DNA of 52,803 nt from Myxococcaceae bacterium (GCA_016926755.1 JAFGNZ010000335.1:1-52803); one strand, 5' to 3'; numbered from the stretch's first letter, positions 17,135 to 26,555 are shown. A program made the numbers and translations. Notes: generated by a model not told the origin, from the letters alone.

Positions 17135-18715
17135 TCAGGCGTTCGCCTCGGCCTCGCTCTCTTGGAGCGCGGCCTCCACCTCCGCGCCCAGCGGGTAGAT
17201 GATGAGGTGGCGCACCGGCTCGCTGCCCTGGCTCACCGTCTCCAGGTGGTAGCGGGTGACCAGCCGGTGCTGCAGCTTGCGCAGGCGCGGCGGGCGAGGC
17301 GCCAGCGGCACGGACACGCCCTCGCTCAGCACCCGCTGGATGGCGTGCTCCGCCTCCGCCACCGCCTCGCGCACCAGGTCCTCGTCCACGCCCTCCATCA
17401 ACAGGAAGGCCCCGCGCAGCACCCGCCGCAGCTCCGCCGAGCTGTTGCGCTTCACCACCTCCACCCGCGCGCCCGTCCGCTCCACGGCGCGCCGCATCTT
17501 CGGATCGTTCGCCCGCGAGCGCAGCGTGAGGATGAGGTCCGCGGACTCCAGCCGCCCCACCACCCGCGCGTCCACCTTCAGCTCGCGCAGCACGCGCTCC
17601 AGCAACTCTCTGCTCACCGCGTGCGCGTAGAGGCGCGTGGGCCCCTGGGGCTGCGCGGGCGCCGCCGGCCCCGCCTTGCTCCTGGGCGCGGGCAGCGGAG
17701 CCGTGGACTGGGGCACCGCCTCCACCCTCACCTCTCCCCCATCCAGCCGCCGCCGCTCGCCGCCCACCTCGCGCCCCGCCAGCAGGCGATCCACCGCCTC
17801 CGCCGTGTCCAGGTGCACCAGCACCTCGTCCCGGCCCACCATCTCCACCACCATGTCGAAGGTGGGCGGCGCCTTGCGCTCGCTGACCGTCTTCTGCGTG
17901 TTGCGCCGGCGCGCCTCCTCGTCGCTCAGCGTCACCGTGTGCACCCCGCCCACGAGGTCCGACAGCGTGGGGTTGAGCACCAGGTTCTCCAGCGTGTTGC
18001 CGTGCGCCGTGGCCACCAGCTGCACGCCGCGCTCGGCGATCGTCCGCGCCGCCGCCGCCTCGGCCGAGGTGCCGATCTCGTCGACGATGATGGCCTCGGG
18101 CATGTGGTTCTCCACCGCCTCGATCATCACGTCATGCTGGCGATCCGGCCGGGACACCTGCATCCGGCGCGCGCCGCCGATGCCCGGGTGGGGGATGTCC
18201 CCGTCGCCGCCGATCTCGTTGGAGGTGTCCACCACCATCACGCGCTTGCGCAGGTCATCCGAGAGCACGCGCGCCACCTCGCGCAGCTTCGTCGTCTTGC
18301 CCACGCCCGGCCGCCCCAGCAACAACAGGTTGCGCCCGGTGCCGATGAGATCCTTCAGCATGTCGATGGTGCCGAAGATCGCCCTGCCCACGCGCAGCGT
18401 GAGCCCCACCACGCGCCCCTTCCGGTTGCGGATGGCGGAGACACGGTGGAGCGTGCGCTCGATGCCCGCGCGGTTGTCCTCGCCCGGCGGCCCCACCTGG
18501 GCCAGCACGTGCTCCAGGTCACCCTGGGCCACGGGCTCCTCGCGCAGCCGCACGGAGCCACTGACGAGCCGCGCCTCGGGCGGCCGCCCCAGATCCATCA
18601 CCACCTCGAGCACCTCGGCGGGCGGCAGCGCCCGCACCGCGAGCTGCAGCGGCGCGGGCAGCACGCTCACCAGGAGCTGGAAGTCGTCATCGGGCTCGGG
18701 GCGCGTCTGTTCCAT
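17135..18715 (-). CDS. R3H-domain AAA ATPase, SpoIIIAA/Ycf45-like
   Basis: A 526-residue protein with a P-loop ATPase related to the SpoIIIAA and plastid Ycf45 groups. Walker A is LLGRPGVGKTTK, Walker B is AIIVDEIG, and the sensor segment is QLVATAHGNTLENLV. A spacer with Pro/Ala-rich sequence follows, then a domain with the R3H nucleic-acid-binding signature near the C-terminus (RKLQHRLVTRYHLE, GSEPVRHLIIYP). Proteins of this family are widespread in cyanobacteria and Firmicutes, and their exact cellular role is poorly defined; single-stranded nucleic-acid binding is expected. GGGAGGT precedes the ATG at 18715; the frame remains open upstream. It is convergent with the DedA-like gene. Its target is unknown. 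Confidence 0.85.
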   Translation of the reverse strand: MEQTRPEPDDDFQLLVSVLPAPLQLAVRALPPAEVLEVVMDLGRPPEARLVSGSVRLREEPVAQGDLEHVLAQVGPPGEDNRAGIERTLHRVSAIRNRKGRVVGLTLRVGRAIFGTIDMLKDLIGTGRNLLLLGRPGVGKTTKLREVARVLSDDLRKRVMVVDTSNEIGGDGDIPHPGIGGARRMQVSRPDRQHDVMIEAVENHMPEAIIVDEIGTSAEAAAARTIAERGVQLVATAHGNTLENLVLNPTLSDLVGGVHTVTLSDEEARRRNTQKTVSERKAPPTFDMVVEMVGRDEVLVHLDTAEAVDRLLAGREVGGERRRLDGGEVRVEAVPQSTAPLPAPRSKAGPAAPAQPQGPTRLYAHAVSRELLERVLRELKVDARVVGRLESADLILTLRSRANDPKMRRAVERTGARVEVVKRNSSAELRRVLRGAFLLMEGVDEDLVREAVAEAEHAIQRVLSEGVSVPLAPRPPRLRKLQHRLVTRYHLETVSQGSEPVRHLIIYPLGAEVEAALQESEAEANA

Positions 18716-18761
18716 AGGGTGACCTCCCGGAAGATGTGGCCGAGGTGACGGTGCTGCACAG

Positions 18762-18781
18762 GGCTGCCCTCCCTGGCAGCC
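18762..18781. terminator. Hairpin upstream of the R3H gene and CAP remnant
   Basis: GGCTGCC and GGCAGCC form a perfect seven-base stem with a six-base loop, in the gap between the R3H gene start and the CAP-domain remnant. It has no T tract. It may be a leftover terminator or an element in the R3H leader. Confidence 0.3.
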
Positions 18782-18835
18782 GGGCGAGCGCTCCCTCCAC
18801 CTGGCAGGCTGTGACTTCGTCGACGACGACACCAC

Positions 18836-19033
18836 ATGACGACGGCGGGGGTGGTGCAGAGCTGGGCCTCCGAGGCGGCGTCGTACGACTACGGCACGAA
18901 CGCCTGCGCCCCAGGAAAGCAGTGCGGCCACTACACGCAGATCGTCTGGAGGAGCACCACCCAGGTGGGCTGCGCGACGAAGCTGTGCAACTCCTCGCCT
19001 CCGGGCAACTACGTCGGCCAGCGGCCCTCCTGA
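18836..19033 (+). pseudogene. C-terminal remnant of a CAP/SCP-domain protein
   Basis: The 65-residue frame matches only the second half of the CAP (cysteine-rich secretory/antigen 5/PR-1) domain: [17 protein letters not shown], the signature CGHYTQIVW and the closing [10 protein letters not shown]. Whole CAP domains are about 140 residues and begin with an HN-x3-H region that is missing here. The 100 bases upstream contain stops in this frame and no CAP-like residues, and no signal peptide is present. I interpret it as a 5'-deleted gene for a secreted CAP protein. The two cysteines that pair in the domain ([10 protein letters not shown]) are kept, so loss seems recent. Confidence 0.65.
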
Positions 19034-19064
19034 GCGGGCCGCATCGCCGAGCGCTCCCGAGGAC

Positions 19065-19421
19065 TCACTTCGGGAGCTTGCCCTGCTCCTTCAGCGCGCG
19101 CAGCTCCGTGAAGCCTCCGATCAGCGTCCCGTCGATGAAGACCATCGGGAACGTGGGGAAGCCCGCCCACAGCTTGATGGCCAGGCGCTGCTTCCACCCC
19201 GCGAAGTAGCTCCCGTACTCGAGGTACGTGAACTTGATCCCCTCGGCCTCCAGCAGCTTGCGCGCCCGCTTCACGAACGGGTTCTGCGCCATCCCCACCA
19301 CCACGAGCTTCTCGCGCGAGACGGTGGAGGCCACCGCCTCGACGATGTCGGGGTGGAACCGGGAGATGATGTCGTGGACGACGGGAGAGACCTTGTCCTG
19401 CGAGAGCGTCGGACGTGCCAT
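19065..19421 (-). CDS. Glutaredoxin-fold protein without catalytic cysteines
   Basis: A 118-residue protein. About 40 N-terminal residues form helices, then a glutaredoxin fold follows. The active-site CPYC of glutaredoxins is replaced by N47-P-F-V50 (AQNPFVKRARKLL), so neither redox cysteine exists; the whole protein has no cysteine. The cis-proline/glutathione-contact region is kept (TFPMVFIDG) and so is the GG motif (IGGFTEL). It therefore cannot do dithiol or monothiol reduction, but could bind glutathione or act as a scaffold or sensor. AAGGAG precedes the ATG. It is divergent from the WD40 kinase gene, 161 bases away. The function is unknown; a pseudo-enzyme role is inference. Confidence 0.82.
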   Translation of the reverse strand: MARPTLSQDKVSPVVHDIISRFHPDIVEAVASTVSREKLVVVGMAQNPFVKRARKLLEAEGIKFTYLEYGSYFAGWKQRLAIKLWAGFPTFPMVFIDGTLIGGFTELRALKEQGKLPK

Positions 19422-19582
19422 GGAACTCCAACTCCTTCCTTAATGAGCGGACCCTGGCGGATCCACGAATTCGACAGGGCCTTTACCACTCCTCAAGAGC
19501 CGGGTGGGTACGGACCCGGAGCACGCCTTCTCCCCTTCGATTGGGAGCCGGCGGGGCCTCCAGTCTAGACTTGGGGTCAAGC

Positions 19583-22500
19583 ATGAAAGAGTCCGCCCAG
19601 TCAGCTCCACACTCCAAGGATGCGGAGGACTCCACCCTCCAGCGCCCCGCGAACGTGGCGCTCACCCCCGCCTCCGACGAGTTCGCCACCACCCTGCACC
19701 CCAGCAGCCGAACTCCCTCGCATGGGGGCGTCGCTCGCGGGGCGCCAGCCTGGAACCTGCCCCAGGCGGACCGTGAGCGCTACCTGCTCCATGGCGTCGT
19801 CGCCGAGGGCGGCCACGGCCGCATCCTCCGGGCGCAGGATCTCCACCTCGAGCGCATGGTGGCCCTCAAGGAGCCCATCTCCCCGGGCACCTCCACCGAG
19901 GACCGCTTCCTGCGGGAGGCGCGCATCACCGCGCGCCTGCAGCACCCGTCCATCGTCCCCGTATACGAGGCCGGACGCTGGCCGGGCGGCGAGCCCTTCT
20001 ACGCGATGAAGCTCGTGTCGGGCCGCTCCCTGGCGTACCTCATCGAGTCCATGCGCACCCTGAGCGAGCGCCTGGCCGCGCTGCCCCACGTGCTGGCGGT
20101 GACCGAGGCCATGGCGTACGCGCACAGCCAGCACGTCGTCCACCGCGACCTCAAGCCCTCCAACATCCTTGTCGGCGAGTTCGGAGAGACTGTCGTCATC
20201 GACTGGGGGCTGGCCAAGGAGCTGGACCGACTGGAGGAGCCCTCCGCGGAGCACGGCGCCACGCCGCCCGGCTCGCCGGAGCCGGAGCACACCCAGCTGG
20301 GCACGGTGATGGGCACGCCGGCCTACATGCCGCCGGAGCAGGCCGCGGGCCAGCCCGTGGACGAGCGCGCCGACGTCTACGCGCTGGGCGCCATCCTCTA
20401 CCACCTGCTGTCGGGCAAGGCCCCCTACACCGGCGCCTCCTCGCAGGAGGTGCTCCAGCGCGTGCTCAACGAGGAGCCCACGCCGCTGGCCCGCCTCCAG
20501 CCCCGGCTGACGGAGGAGCTGCTGGACATCGTCTCCCGGGCCATGGCGAGAGCTCCGGAGCGGCGCTACGCCTCCGCCCGCGAGCTGGCCGAGGATCTCC
20601 GCCGCTTCCAGACCGGGCAGCTCGTGGGCGCCCACCGGTACACGCGCTGGGAGCGCATGAAGCGCTTCGCGCGCCGGAACCGGACGGCGCTCATCGTCGG
20701 CGCGGTGGCGGTGGTGGCGCTGCTGGTGGGCGAAGCGTTCGATCACCAGCACATCCGCGCGGAGAGGGATCGCGCCGAGCAGAAGCAGGCCGCGGCGGAG
20801 CGGGCCGAGCGCGAGGCCCTCCAGCGCGCCGACGAGCTCTCCCTGATGGATGCGCGCAACGCGGTGGCGCAGTCTCCCACCCGCGTCCTGAGCCGGCTGG
20901 CCTCGCTGTCGCCCACCTTCGCCGAGTGGGGGAGGGCTCGCACGCTCATGGCGGACGCGCTGGCCCAGGGCGTCCCCACCACCCTGAGAGATCACACCAA
21001 CTCTCTCAACGGTATCGACCTCTCGCCGGATGAACGCTGGCTGGTGAGCTCCAGCGATGACCGCACCGTCCGCCTGTGGGAGCTGGGGACCGGCAAGAGC
21101 CGCGTCCTGGAGACCTATGATGACGAGGCGTGGAAGGGCCGCTTCTCGCCGGATGGGCGGTACGTGGCCTCCGCCAGCAAGAACGGGCAGGTCCGGCTGC
21201 AGGAGCTGGCCACGGGGCACTCCCGTCTGATGAAGGGCCATCTCCACTCCGTCGTCTCCCTGGAGTTCGCGCGGGACGGGCGCACCCTCATCAGCGCGGG
21301 CCGTGATGGCCAGCTCTGGCAGTGGGACGTGGCCGCGGGCACCGGCCGCCAGCTGGGCACCCCCGAGGATCTGGTGGTCAGCGTCGGCCTCATGCCCGAC
21401 GGGCGGCACCTGCTGTCTTCGGAGAGCCGCGAGCCGGCCCTGCGGCTGTGGAACCTGGAGGACGGCTCGAGCCGGCTCCTCCTCCGCCCGCCCCGCGCCC
21501 TCACCCTCGTGTCCGTCGCGCCTCGCGCCGGCGCCTTCGCCGCGGGCAACGCCCAGGGGCAGCTCTTCGTGTGGACGTCTCCGGACAAGCCCTACCGCAC
21601 CCTGGAATCGGAGAAGTCGCCCCTTCGCGCCCTCGCGCTCTCGCCGGACGGGCGCTACCTGGCTGCTCAACACTCCGCCGGAACCGTCTACCTGTGGGAT
21701 CTGGTGAAAGGCACCCAGCAGAGCCTCGCGGGCTCTCCGGGCTGGTGGGGCACGCTCGCCTTCTCCGCGGATGGCCGGTGGCTGGCGGCGGGGAGCCGCG
21801 AGGGCAAGGTGCGAGTCTGGGAGGTGGCCAGCGCTCACCTCCGCGTGCTGCATGGAGCCCTGGGCGCCATCAGCTCGCTGACCTTCAACCGGGACGGGAA
21901 GTGGCTGATCGCCGGCAGCCATGACGGCAAGCTCCGCCTCCACGAGCTGGAGGATCGCTCCACCCGCATCCTGTCCAGGCACGTCGGGCCGGCCCTGACT
22001 TCGCATGAGGCGCTGGATTCGCCCCTCATGCCAGCGCCGAAGGCCCTGACGCTGTTGGGGAACAGGGTGGCTGCCCTGCTCCCTACGTCGGACGGGCGCG
22101 ATGTGCTGTCGGTCGGCGGACGGGACGGCCTGGTGCGCCGGTCCTCCCTGGAGGGCAGCTCCGTCAGGGAAACCCTCGCCCACGCGGACGGGCTGACGGC
22201 GGCCGTCGCGCTGCCGGATGGTACCCGGCTGGTCACCGCGGCGCCGGACGGCACGGTGGAGCTGTGGGACGGCCAGGGGCAGCGGCTCCAGCGGCTCGTG
22301 GGGCCCGCCCAGCGCATCCGGGCCCTCGCCCTCTCGGGGAACGGAGCCCGGGTGGCGGCGGGGGACAGCTCGGGCGAGCTCTGGCTGTGGGAGACCGCCT
22401 CGGGCCAAGGGCGCGTCCTGAGCAAGGATGACGGCTCGCTGAGCGCGCTGGCCTTCTCACCGGATGGGCGGCTGCTGGCCTCGGGTGGAAGCCAGGGGGC

Positions 22501-23077
22501 GCTGCGCCTGTGGGACCTGACGAGCGGCACGAGCCGCGAAGTGCACCGCCACCAGCTGGAGGTCTCCGCCGTGGCCTTCTCGCCCGAGGGCCGCATCCTG
22601 GCCTCCGGGAGCATTGATCACACGGCCTGGCTGCAGCCGCTGGAGGCGGGGGCCGGCAAGCTGCTGGAGCTGGGGGCCTCGGGCGTCAAGGAGCTCCGCT
22701 TCTCCCCGGACGGGCAGGAGCTGTTCACCGCGAGCATGGGAGATCCGACCGTGCGCCGCTGGGATGCCAGGACGGGCCACTTCCTCTCGTACCTCGAAGG
22801 CCATCAGGACTCCGTGCTCCAGGTGGCCTTCTCGCCCGAGGGCCAGCGCATGGCGACCGCCAGCATGGACGGGACGATCCGCGTGTGGGATCTGAAGAGC
22901 GGCGAGGGACGGACCCTGCGCGGCCACGAGGACGCGGTCCTCCGGGTGGCCTTCACGCGCGATGGGCGCCACGTGCTGTCGGCCGGGTATGACGGCACCG
23001 TGCGGCTGTGGCGGGATGATCTCCCCCTGGAGCCCGAGGCGCTGCGCGCGTGGCTGCGCCAGCAGGCCGCCGAGTAG
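19583..23077 (+). CDS. Ser/Thr protein kinase with WD40 propeller repeats
   Basis: An 1164-residue membrane-linked kinase. A disordered N-terminus of about 65 residues precedes a Hanks-type kinase (about 67-345) with the ATP-anchoring K96, catalytic HRDLKPSN (187-194) and DWG at 207-209 in place of the common DFG, a variant seen in some bacterial kinases. One transmembrane helix is at about 368-385 (IVGAVAVVALLVG), followed by a short coiled segment. From about residue 455 to the end I count roughly 16 WD40-like repeats (SPDGRxLAS, xVRLWDL), enough for two seven-bladed propellers. If the kinase is cytoplasmic, the propellers are periplasmic and may sense a ligand. The start ATG has no strong Shine-Dalgarno; upstream in-frame sequence is not protein-like. 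Confidence 0.9.
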   Translation: MKESAQSAPHSKDAEDSTLQRPANVALTPASDEFATTLHPSSRTPSHGGVARGAPAWNLPQADRERYLLHGVVAEGGHGRILRAQDLHLERMVALKEPISPGTSTEDRFLREARITARLQHPSIVPVYEAGRWPGGEPFYAMKLVSGRSLAYLIESMRTLSERLAALPHVLAVTEAMAYAHSQHVVHRDLKPSNILVGEFGETVVIDWGLAKELDRLEEPSAEHGATPPGSPEPEHTQLGTVMGTPAYMPPEQAAGQPVDERADVYALGAILYHLLSGKAPYTGASSQEVLQRVLNEEPTPLARLQPRLTEELLDIVSRAMARAPERRYASARELAEDLRRFQTGQLVGAHRYTRWERMKRFARRNRTALIVGAVAVVALLVGEAFDHQHIRAERDRAEQKQAAAERAEREALQRADELSLMDARNAVAQSPTRVLSRLASLSPTFAEWGRARTLMADALAQGVPTTLRDHTNSLNGIDLSPDERWLVSSSDDRTVRLWELGTGKSRVLETYDDEAWKGRFSPDGRYVASASKNGQVRLQELATGHSRLMKGHLHSVVSLEFARDGRTLISAGRDGQLWQWDVAAGTGRQLGTPEDLVVSVGLMPDGRHLLSSESREPALRLWNLEDGSSRLLLRPPRALTLVSVAPRAGAFAAGNAQGQLFVWTSPDKPYRTLESEKSPLRALALSPDGRYLAAQHSAGTVYLWDLVKGTQQSLAGSPGWWGTLAFSADGRWLAAGSREGKVRVWEVASAHLRVLHGALGAISSLTFNRDGKWLIAGSHDGKLRLHELEDRSTRILSRHVGPALTSHEALDSPLMPAPKALTLLGNRVAALLPTSDGRDVLSVGGRDGLVRRSSLEGSSVRETLAHADGLTAAVALPDGTRLVTAAPDGTVELWDGQGQRLQRLVGPAQRIRALALSGNGARVAAGDSSGELWLWETASGQGRVLSKDDGSLSALAFSPDGRLLASGGSQGALRLWDLTSGTSREVHRHQLEVSAVAFSPEGRILASGSIDHTAWLQPLEAGAGKLLELGASGVKELRFSPDGQELFTASMGDPTVRRWDARTGHFLSYLEGHQDSVLQVAFSPEGQRMATASMDGTIRVWDLKSGEGRTLRGHEDAVLRVAFTRDGRHVLSAGYDGTVRLWRDDLPLEPEALRAWLRQQAAE

Positions 23078-23085
23078 CCCGCCGC

Positions 23086-23544
23086 TCAGGCCAGCGCCCG
23101 CGGCTCCTGCTCCTCCAGGTGCTGGGGCTCACCGCCGGCGCCCTCCCCGCGCGTCCGGCGGATGCGGGAGACGATCTGGAGCGCCTCCTGCTCCGTCTCG
23201 GCGAACTCGATGTCCACCCTCCACTTCCCGGTGAAGTAGAGGGCGATCATGATCGCCTTGGTGATGGCTCGCTGGAGCGCATCCGCGCCCACGTAGACCA
23301 GGCCGTGGAACCACTCCGGGTGGAGGTTCTGGGAGAAGTACTCCCGGGCGGCCTTGTCGATCGTGGACTCGGAGACATCCGAGATGACGAAGATGGGCTG
23401 CTCGGAGGCCACCTCCCGGCAGATCTCGATGATGCGCTGCACGTCCTCGACGCGGGTCGGCCCTCGATAGGTGAAGCGCAGCAGATCGGGAGCCGCCCAG
23501 CGGGCACTGTGGGTCCCGAACGTCCACTCCTTGATCTGGCTCAT
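23086..23544 (-). CDS. STAS/SpoIIAA-like domain protein
   Basis: A 152-residue soluble protein. The fold pattern and length match single-domain SpoIIAA/STAS-like proteins found in myxobacteria: beta strand (DLLRFTYRGPT), helix (VEDVQRIIEICREVA), strand (PIFVISDVSEST), helix (DKAAREYFSQNL), strand (HGLVYVGADAL). The region where SpoIIAA carries its phosphorylatable serine reads DVSESTID, so a Ser or Thr is present. No anti-sigma or kinase partner is next to it. The start at 23544 has AGGGGG upstream and gives the shortest sensible N-terminus; longer versions add low-complexity sequence. It is convergent with the WD40 kinase gene, eight bases apart. A second protein of the same kind lies at 44736-45131. 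Confidence 0.62.
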   Translation of the reverse strand: MSQIKEWTFGTHSARWAAPDLLRFTYRGPTRVEDVQRIIEICREVASEQPIFVISDVSESTIDKAAREYFSQNLHPEWFHGLVYVGADALQRAITKAIMIALYFTGKWRVDIEFAETEQEALQIVSRIRRTRGEGAGGEPQHLEEQEPRALA

Positions 23545-23573
23545 GGCACCCCCTGTGAGTGCCAGGAATCTAG

Positions 23574-23592
23574 GGAGGCCGCCCGAGCCTCC
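23574..23592. terminator. Short hairpin between DLH gene and STAS-like gene
   Basis: GGAGGC and GCCTCC pair across a seven-base loop. On the minus strand it precedes a short CTAGATTCC stretch. It is 98 bases after the dienelactone hydrolase stop and 30 before the STAS-like start, so it may end the first transcript or lie in the leader of the second. Confidence 0.25.
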
Positions 23593-23684
23593 AAGGGGGC
23601 CCGGGCCAGAAAGGCCAGGGCCCGCGCGCACGTGTGGAGTGGTGGAGGCTCGGTGTGCTCATCCGCGGACAGATGGAGCGCCGT

Positions 23685-23703
23685 CCCTCTCAGCGCTGGA
23701 GGG
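23685..23703 (-). terminator. Stop-codon hairpin of the dienelactone hydrolase gene
   Basis: CCCTC and GAGGG pair around a nine-base loop that includes the TGA stop of the dienelactone hydrolase gene. The stem is only five bases long and has no T tract, so it is a weak candidate. Confidence 0.25.
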
Positions 23704-24520
23704 TCTTCTCGAGGAAGGCGTCCACTTCCTGCCACGCGGCGGCGGCGGCCCGCGCGTCATAGCGGGCTCCGGAGGGGTTGGCGAAGGCGTGCTCCGCGTC
23801 GTACCGCAGGATGCGGTGGGTGACGTTCGCGTCGTCCAGGGCCCGCTCGAAGGCATCCACCACGTCGCCGGGGATGGAGGCGTCCCGGGTGCCGAAGATG
23901 GCCAGCAGCGGCGCTCGGATGCTCGACAGCTCCGCGACGTCCGTCACGGGGTGGCCGTAGTACATCACCGCCGCGTCCAGCTCCGGCTCCATCATGGCGG
24001 TCCGCAGCGCCCACGAGCCTCCGAAGCACCAGCCGATGACACCGGTGCGCGGCGCCTGGACCCGCGCATCCGAGCCCAGGAACGCGTGCGCCGCCTTGAG
24101 CACCTGCGCCGCGCGCGCCACGTCCACCGCCTTCATCGTGGCCATCGCCTCCTCGGGCGTGGTGGCCACCTTGCCCCCGTAGAGGTCCACCGCGAGCGCG
24201 GCGTAGCCCTCCGCGGCCAGCCGATCCGCCCAGTGCATGATGTGCTCGTTGAGCCCCCACCACTCGTGGATGATGAGCACCCCGGGCAGCGGCCCCTGAG
24301 CGCCCGGGGGCAGGCTCAGGTACGCCCGCGCTCCGGCCACCTCGAGCTCCTGGCCCTTGCGGGGCGGGGCCGCCTCCGCCTTCAGCGTGTGCAGCGCCAT
24401 GAACTCCTTCTCGGAGATGGCGCCCGTGTTCGCCGGCTCCCGCGCCACCTCGGCCGACCGCCCCGCCGTGCAGGCGCACAGCACCAGCCCGGCCACTCCC
24501 AGCAGCGTGTGTCCTCTCAT
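23690..24520 (-). CDS. Dienelactone hydrolase-family lipoprotein
   Basis: A 276-residue alpha/beta hydrolase of the dienelactone hydrolase family with an N-terminal export signal (MRGHTLLGVAGLVLCACTAG, likely lipidated at Cys17). The family catalytic triad is visible as C165 in IGWCFGG, D213 in FGTRDASI and H244 in DAEHAF; E86 in IHEWWGL is the conserved glutamate that gates the cysteine. Family members hydrolyse small lactones or esters; the substrate here is unknown. The start follows the aldo/keto reductase stop by 14 bases and its Shine-Dalgarno (GGAGAGGAG) overlaps that region, so the two genes are one operon. A lipoprotein form would act in the periplasm. Confidence 0.88.
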   Translation of the reverse strand: MRGHTLLGVAGLVLCACTAGRSAEVAREPANTGAISEKEFMALHTLKAEAAPPRKGQELEVAGARAYLSLPPGAQGPLPGVLIIHEWWGLNEHIMHWADRLAAEGYAALAVDLYGGKVATTPEEAMATMKAVDVARAAQVLKAAHAFLGSDARVQAPRTGVIGWCFGGSWALRTAMMEPELDAAVMYYGHPVTDVAELSSIRAPLLAIFGTRDASIPGDVVDAFERALDDANVTHRILRYDAEHAFANPSGARYDARAAAAAWQEVDAFLEKTLQR

Positions 24521-24534
24521 CGCCCGCTCCTCTC

Positions 24535-25560
<1,026 letters not shown>

Positions 25561-25591
25561 GGTTCCCCTCCGTGTGGCGGCATGCGCCGCG

Positions 25592-25604
25592 AGGCCCTGG
25601 GCCT
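25592..25604. promoter_or_regulatory. Palindrome upstream of the reductase/hydrolase operon
   Basis: AGGCCCTGGGCCT is a perfect 6+1+6 palindrome 32 bases before the aldo/keto reductase start, downstream of the FKBP terminator. Its position suits an operator for a dimeric regulator; chance is possible in GC-rich sequence. Confidence 0.3.
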
Positions 25605-25635
25605 AACGTGAGCGCGCGCCGAGCGCCACAAGGAA

Positions 25636-25680
25636 AGGCCCCCGCGCCGGAACCCGACACGCGGGTCCGACCGGGGGCCT
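25636..25680 (-). terminator. Strong nested hairpin terminator after the FKBP gene
   Basis: AGGCCCCCG and CGGGGGCCT form a nine-base stem, with a second stem ACCCG/CGGGT nested inside. On the minus strand the hairpin is followed by TTTCCTT, giving the best rho-independent terminator in the window. It ends transcription of the FKBP gene and insulates the reductase operon. Confidence 0.7.
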
Positions 25681-25732
25681 CGAGGGGCTCGGCGCCCTCA
25701 CCGTCCGGAGACGAGGAGGGCGCCTGGGAGCG

Positions 25733-26530
25733 CTACTTCTTCGGAGCCGGCGGGGGGGGCTTCTGCGCCCCGGGCTGCGCGCCCATGGCCGGCGCCGCCG
25801 GGGGCTGGACGATCTCGATCAGCTCCACCTCGAAGACGAGCGTGGCGCCGCCCGGGATGTCCGGCGGGGCGCCGCGCTCGCCGTAGGCGAGCTCGGCCGG
25901 GCACACCAGCCGGGCCTTGCCGCCCACCTTCATCTTCTGCACGCCCTCCGTCCAGCAGCGGATGACGCCGTTGAGCGGGAACTGGGCGGGCTCGCCGCGC
26001 TTGAAGGAGCTGTCGAACTCCTTGCCGTCGATGAGGGTGCCCCGGTAGTGCACCTTCACCAGATCCGTGGCCTTGGGGGACTCGCCGGTGCCGGGCTGCG
26101 TCTCCTTGTAGACCATGCCGGACTCGGTCTTCACCGCGCCCTGCTCCTTGGCCGCGTTCTCCAGGAAGGCCTTGCCCTTCTCCTTCTCGCCGGCGGACTT
26201 GGCCGCCTGGCGGCTCATGGCGAGCGCCTGGATCTTCGGCCCGTACTGCTCGATCTCCACCGCGGGCTTCTCGCCCTTCACCTGGGCGGTGAGGCCCGCC
26301 TTCACGAACTCGAGCTCCTCGGGGGTGAGCCCGAAGACGGAGATGCTGCGGCCCATGGAGAGGCCCAGCGCGTACAGCGTCTTCTGATCCTCGGTCTGCG
26401 GGTTGGTGGCCGATCCAGCACCCGCGCCTGCTCCCGAAGTCGTCGCGCCACCCTCGGCGCCCTTGTTGTCCGCCGGCTTCTGGCAACCGGCCAGCGCCAG
26501 CGCCACAGCCAATACCCAGATCTTCCGCAT
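25733..26530 (-). CDS. Mip-like FKBP peptidyl-prolyl isomerase lipoprotein
   Basis: A 265-residue periplasmic or surface peptidyl-prolyl cis-trans isomerase. The lipobox is LALAGC with Cys16. A Gly/Ala/Thr-rich linker is followed by the helical FKBP_N dimerisation domain (about 45-145, DQKTLYALGLSMGRSI) and the FKBP_C catalytic domain (about 155-245), with conserved VHYRGTLIDGKEFDSS, GVIRCWTEGVQKMKVGGKARL and YGERGAPPDIPGGATLVFEVELI. The tail is Pro/Lys-rich. Such proteins fold exported proteins and in pathogens act as Mip. AAGGAGAG precedes the ATG. A perfect hairpin sits in its leader. It is downstream of the GlsB-like gene, 155 bases apart. Confidence 0.92.
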   Translation of the reverse strand: MRKIWVLAVALALAGCQKPADNKGAEGGATTSGAGAGAGSATNPQTEDQKTLYALGLSMGRSISVFGLTPEELEFVKAGLTAQVKGEKPAVEIEQYGPKIQALAMSRQAAKSAGEKEKGKAFLENAAKEQGAVKTESGMVYKETQPGTGESPKATDLVKVHYRGTLIDGKEFDSSFKRGEPAQFPLNGVIRCWTEGVQKMKVGGKARLVCPAELAYGERGAPPDIPGGATLVFEVELIEIVQPPAAPAMGAQPGAQKPPPPAPKK

Positions 26531-26555
26531 GTCTTCGCCTCTCCTTGCAGCTAGG

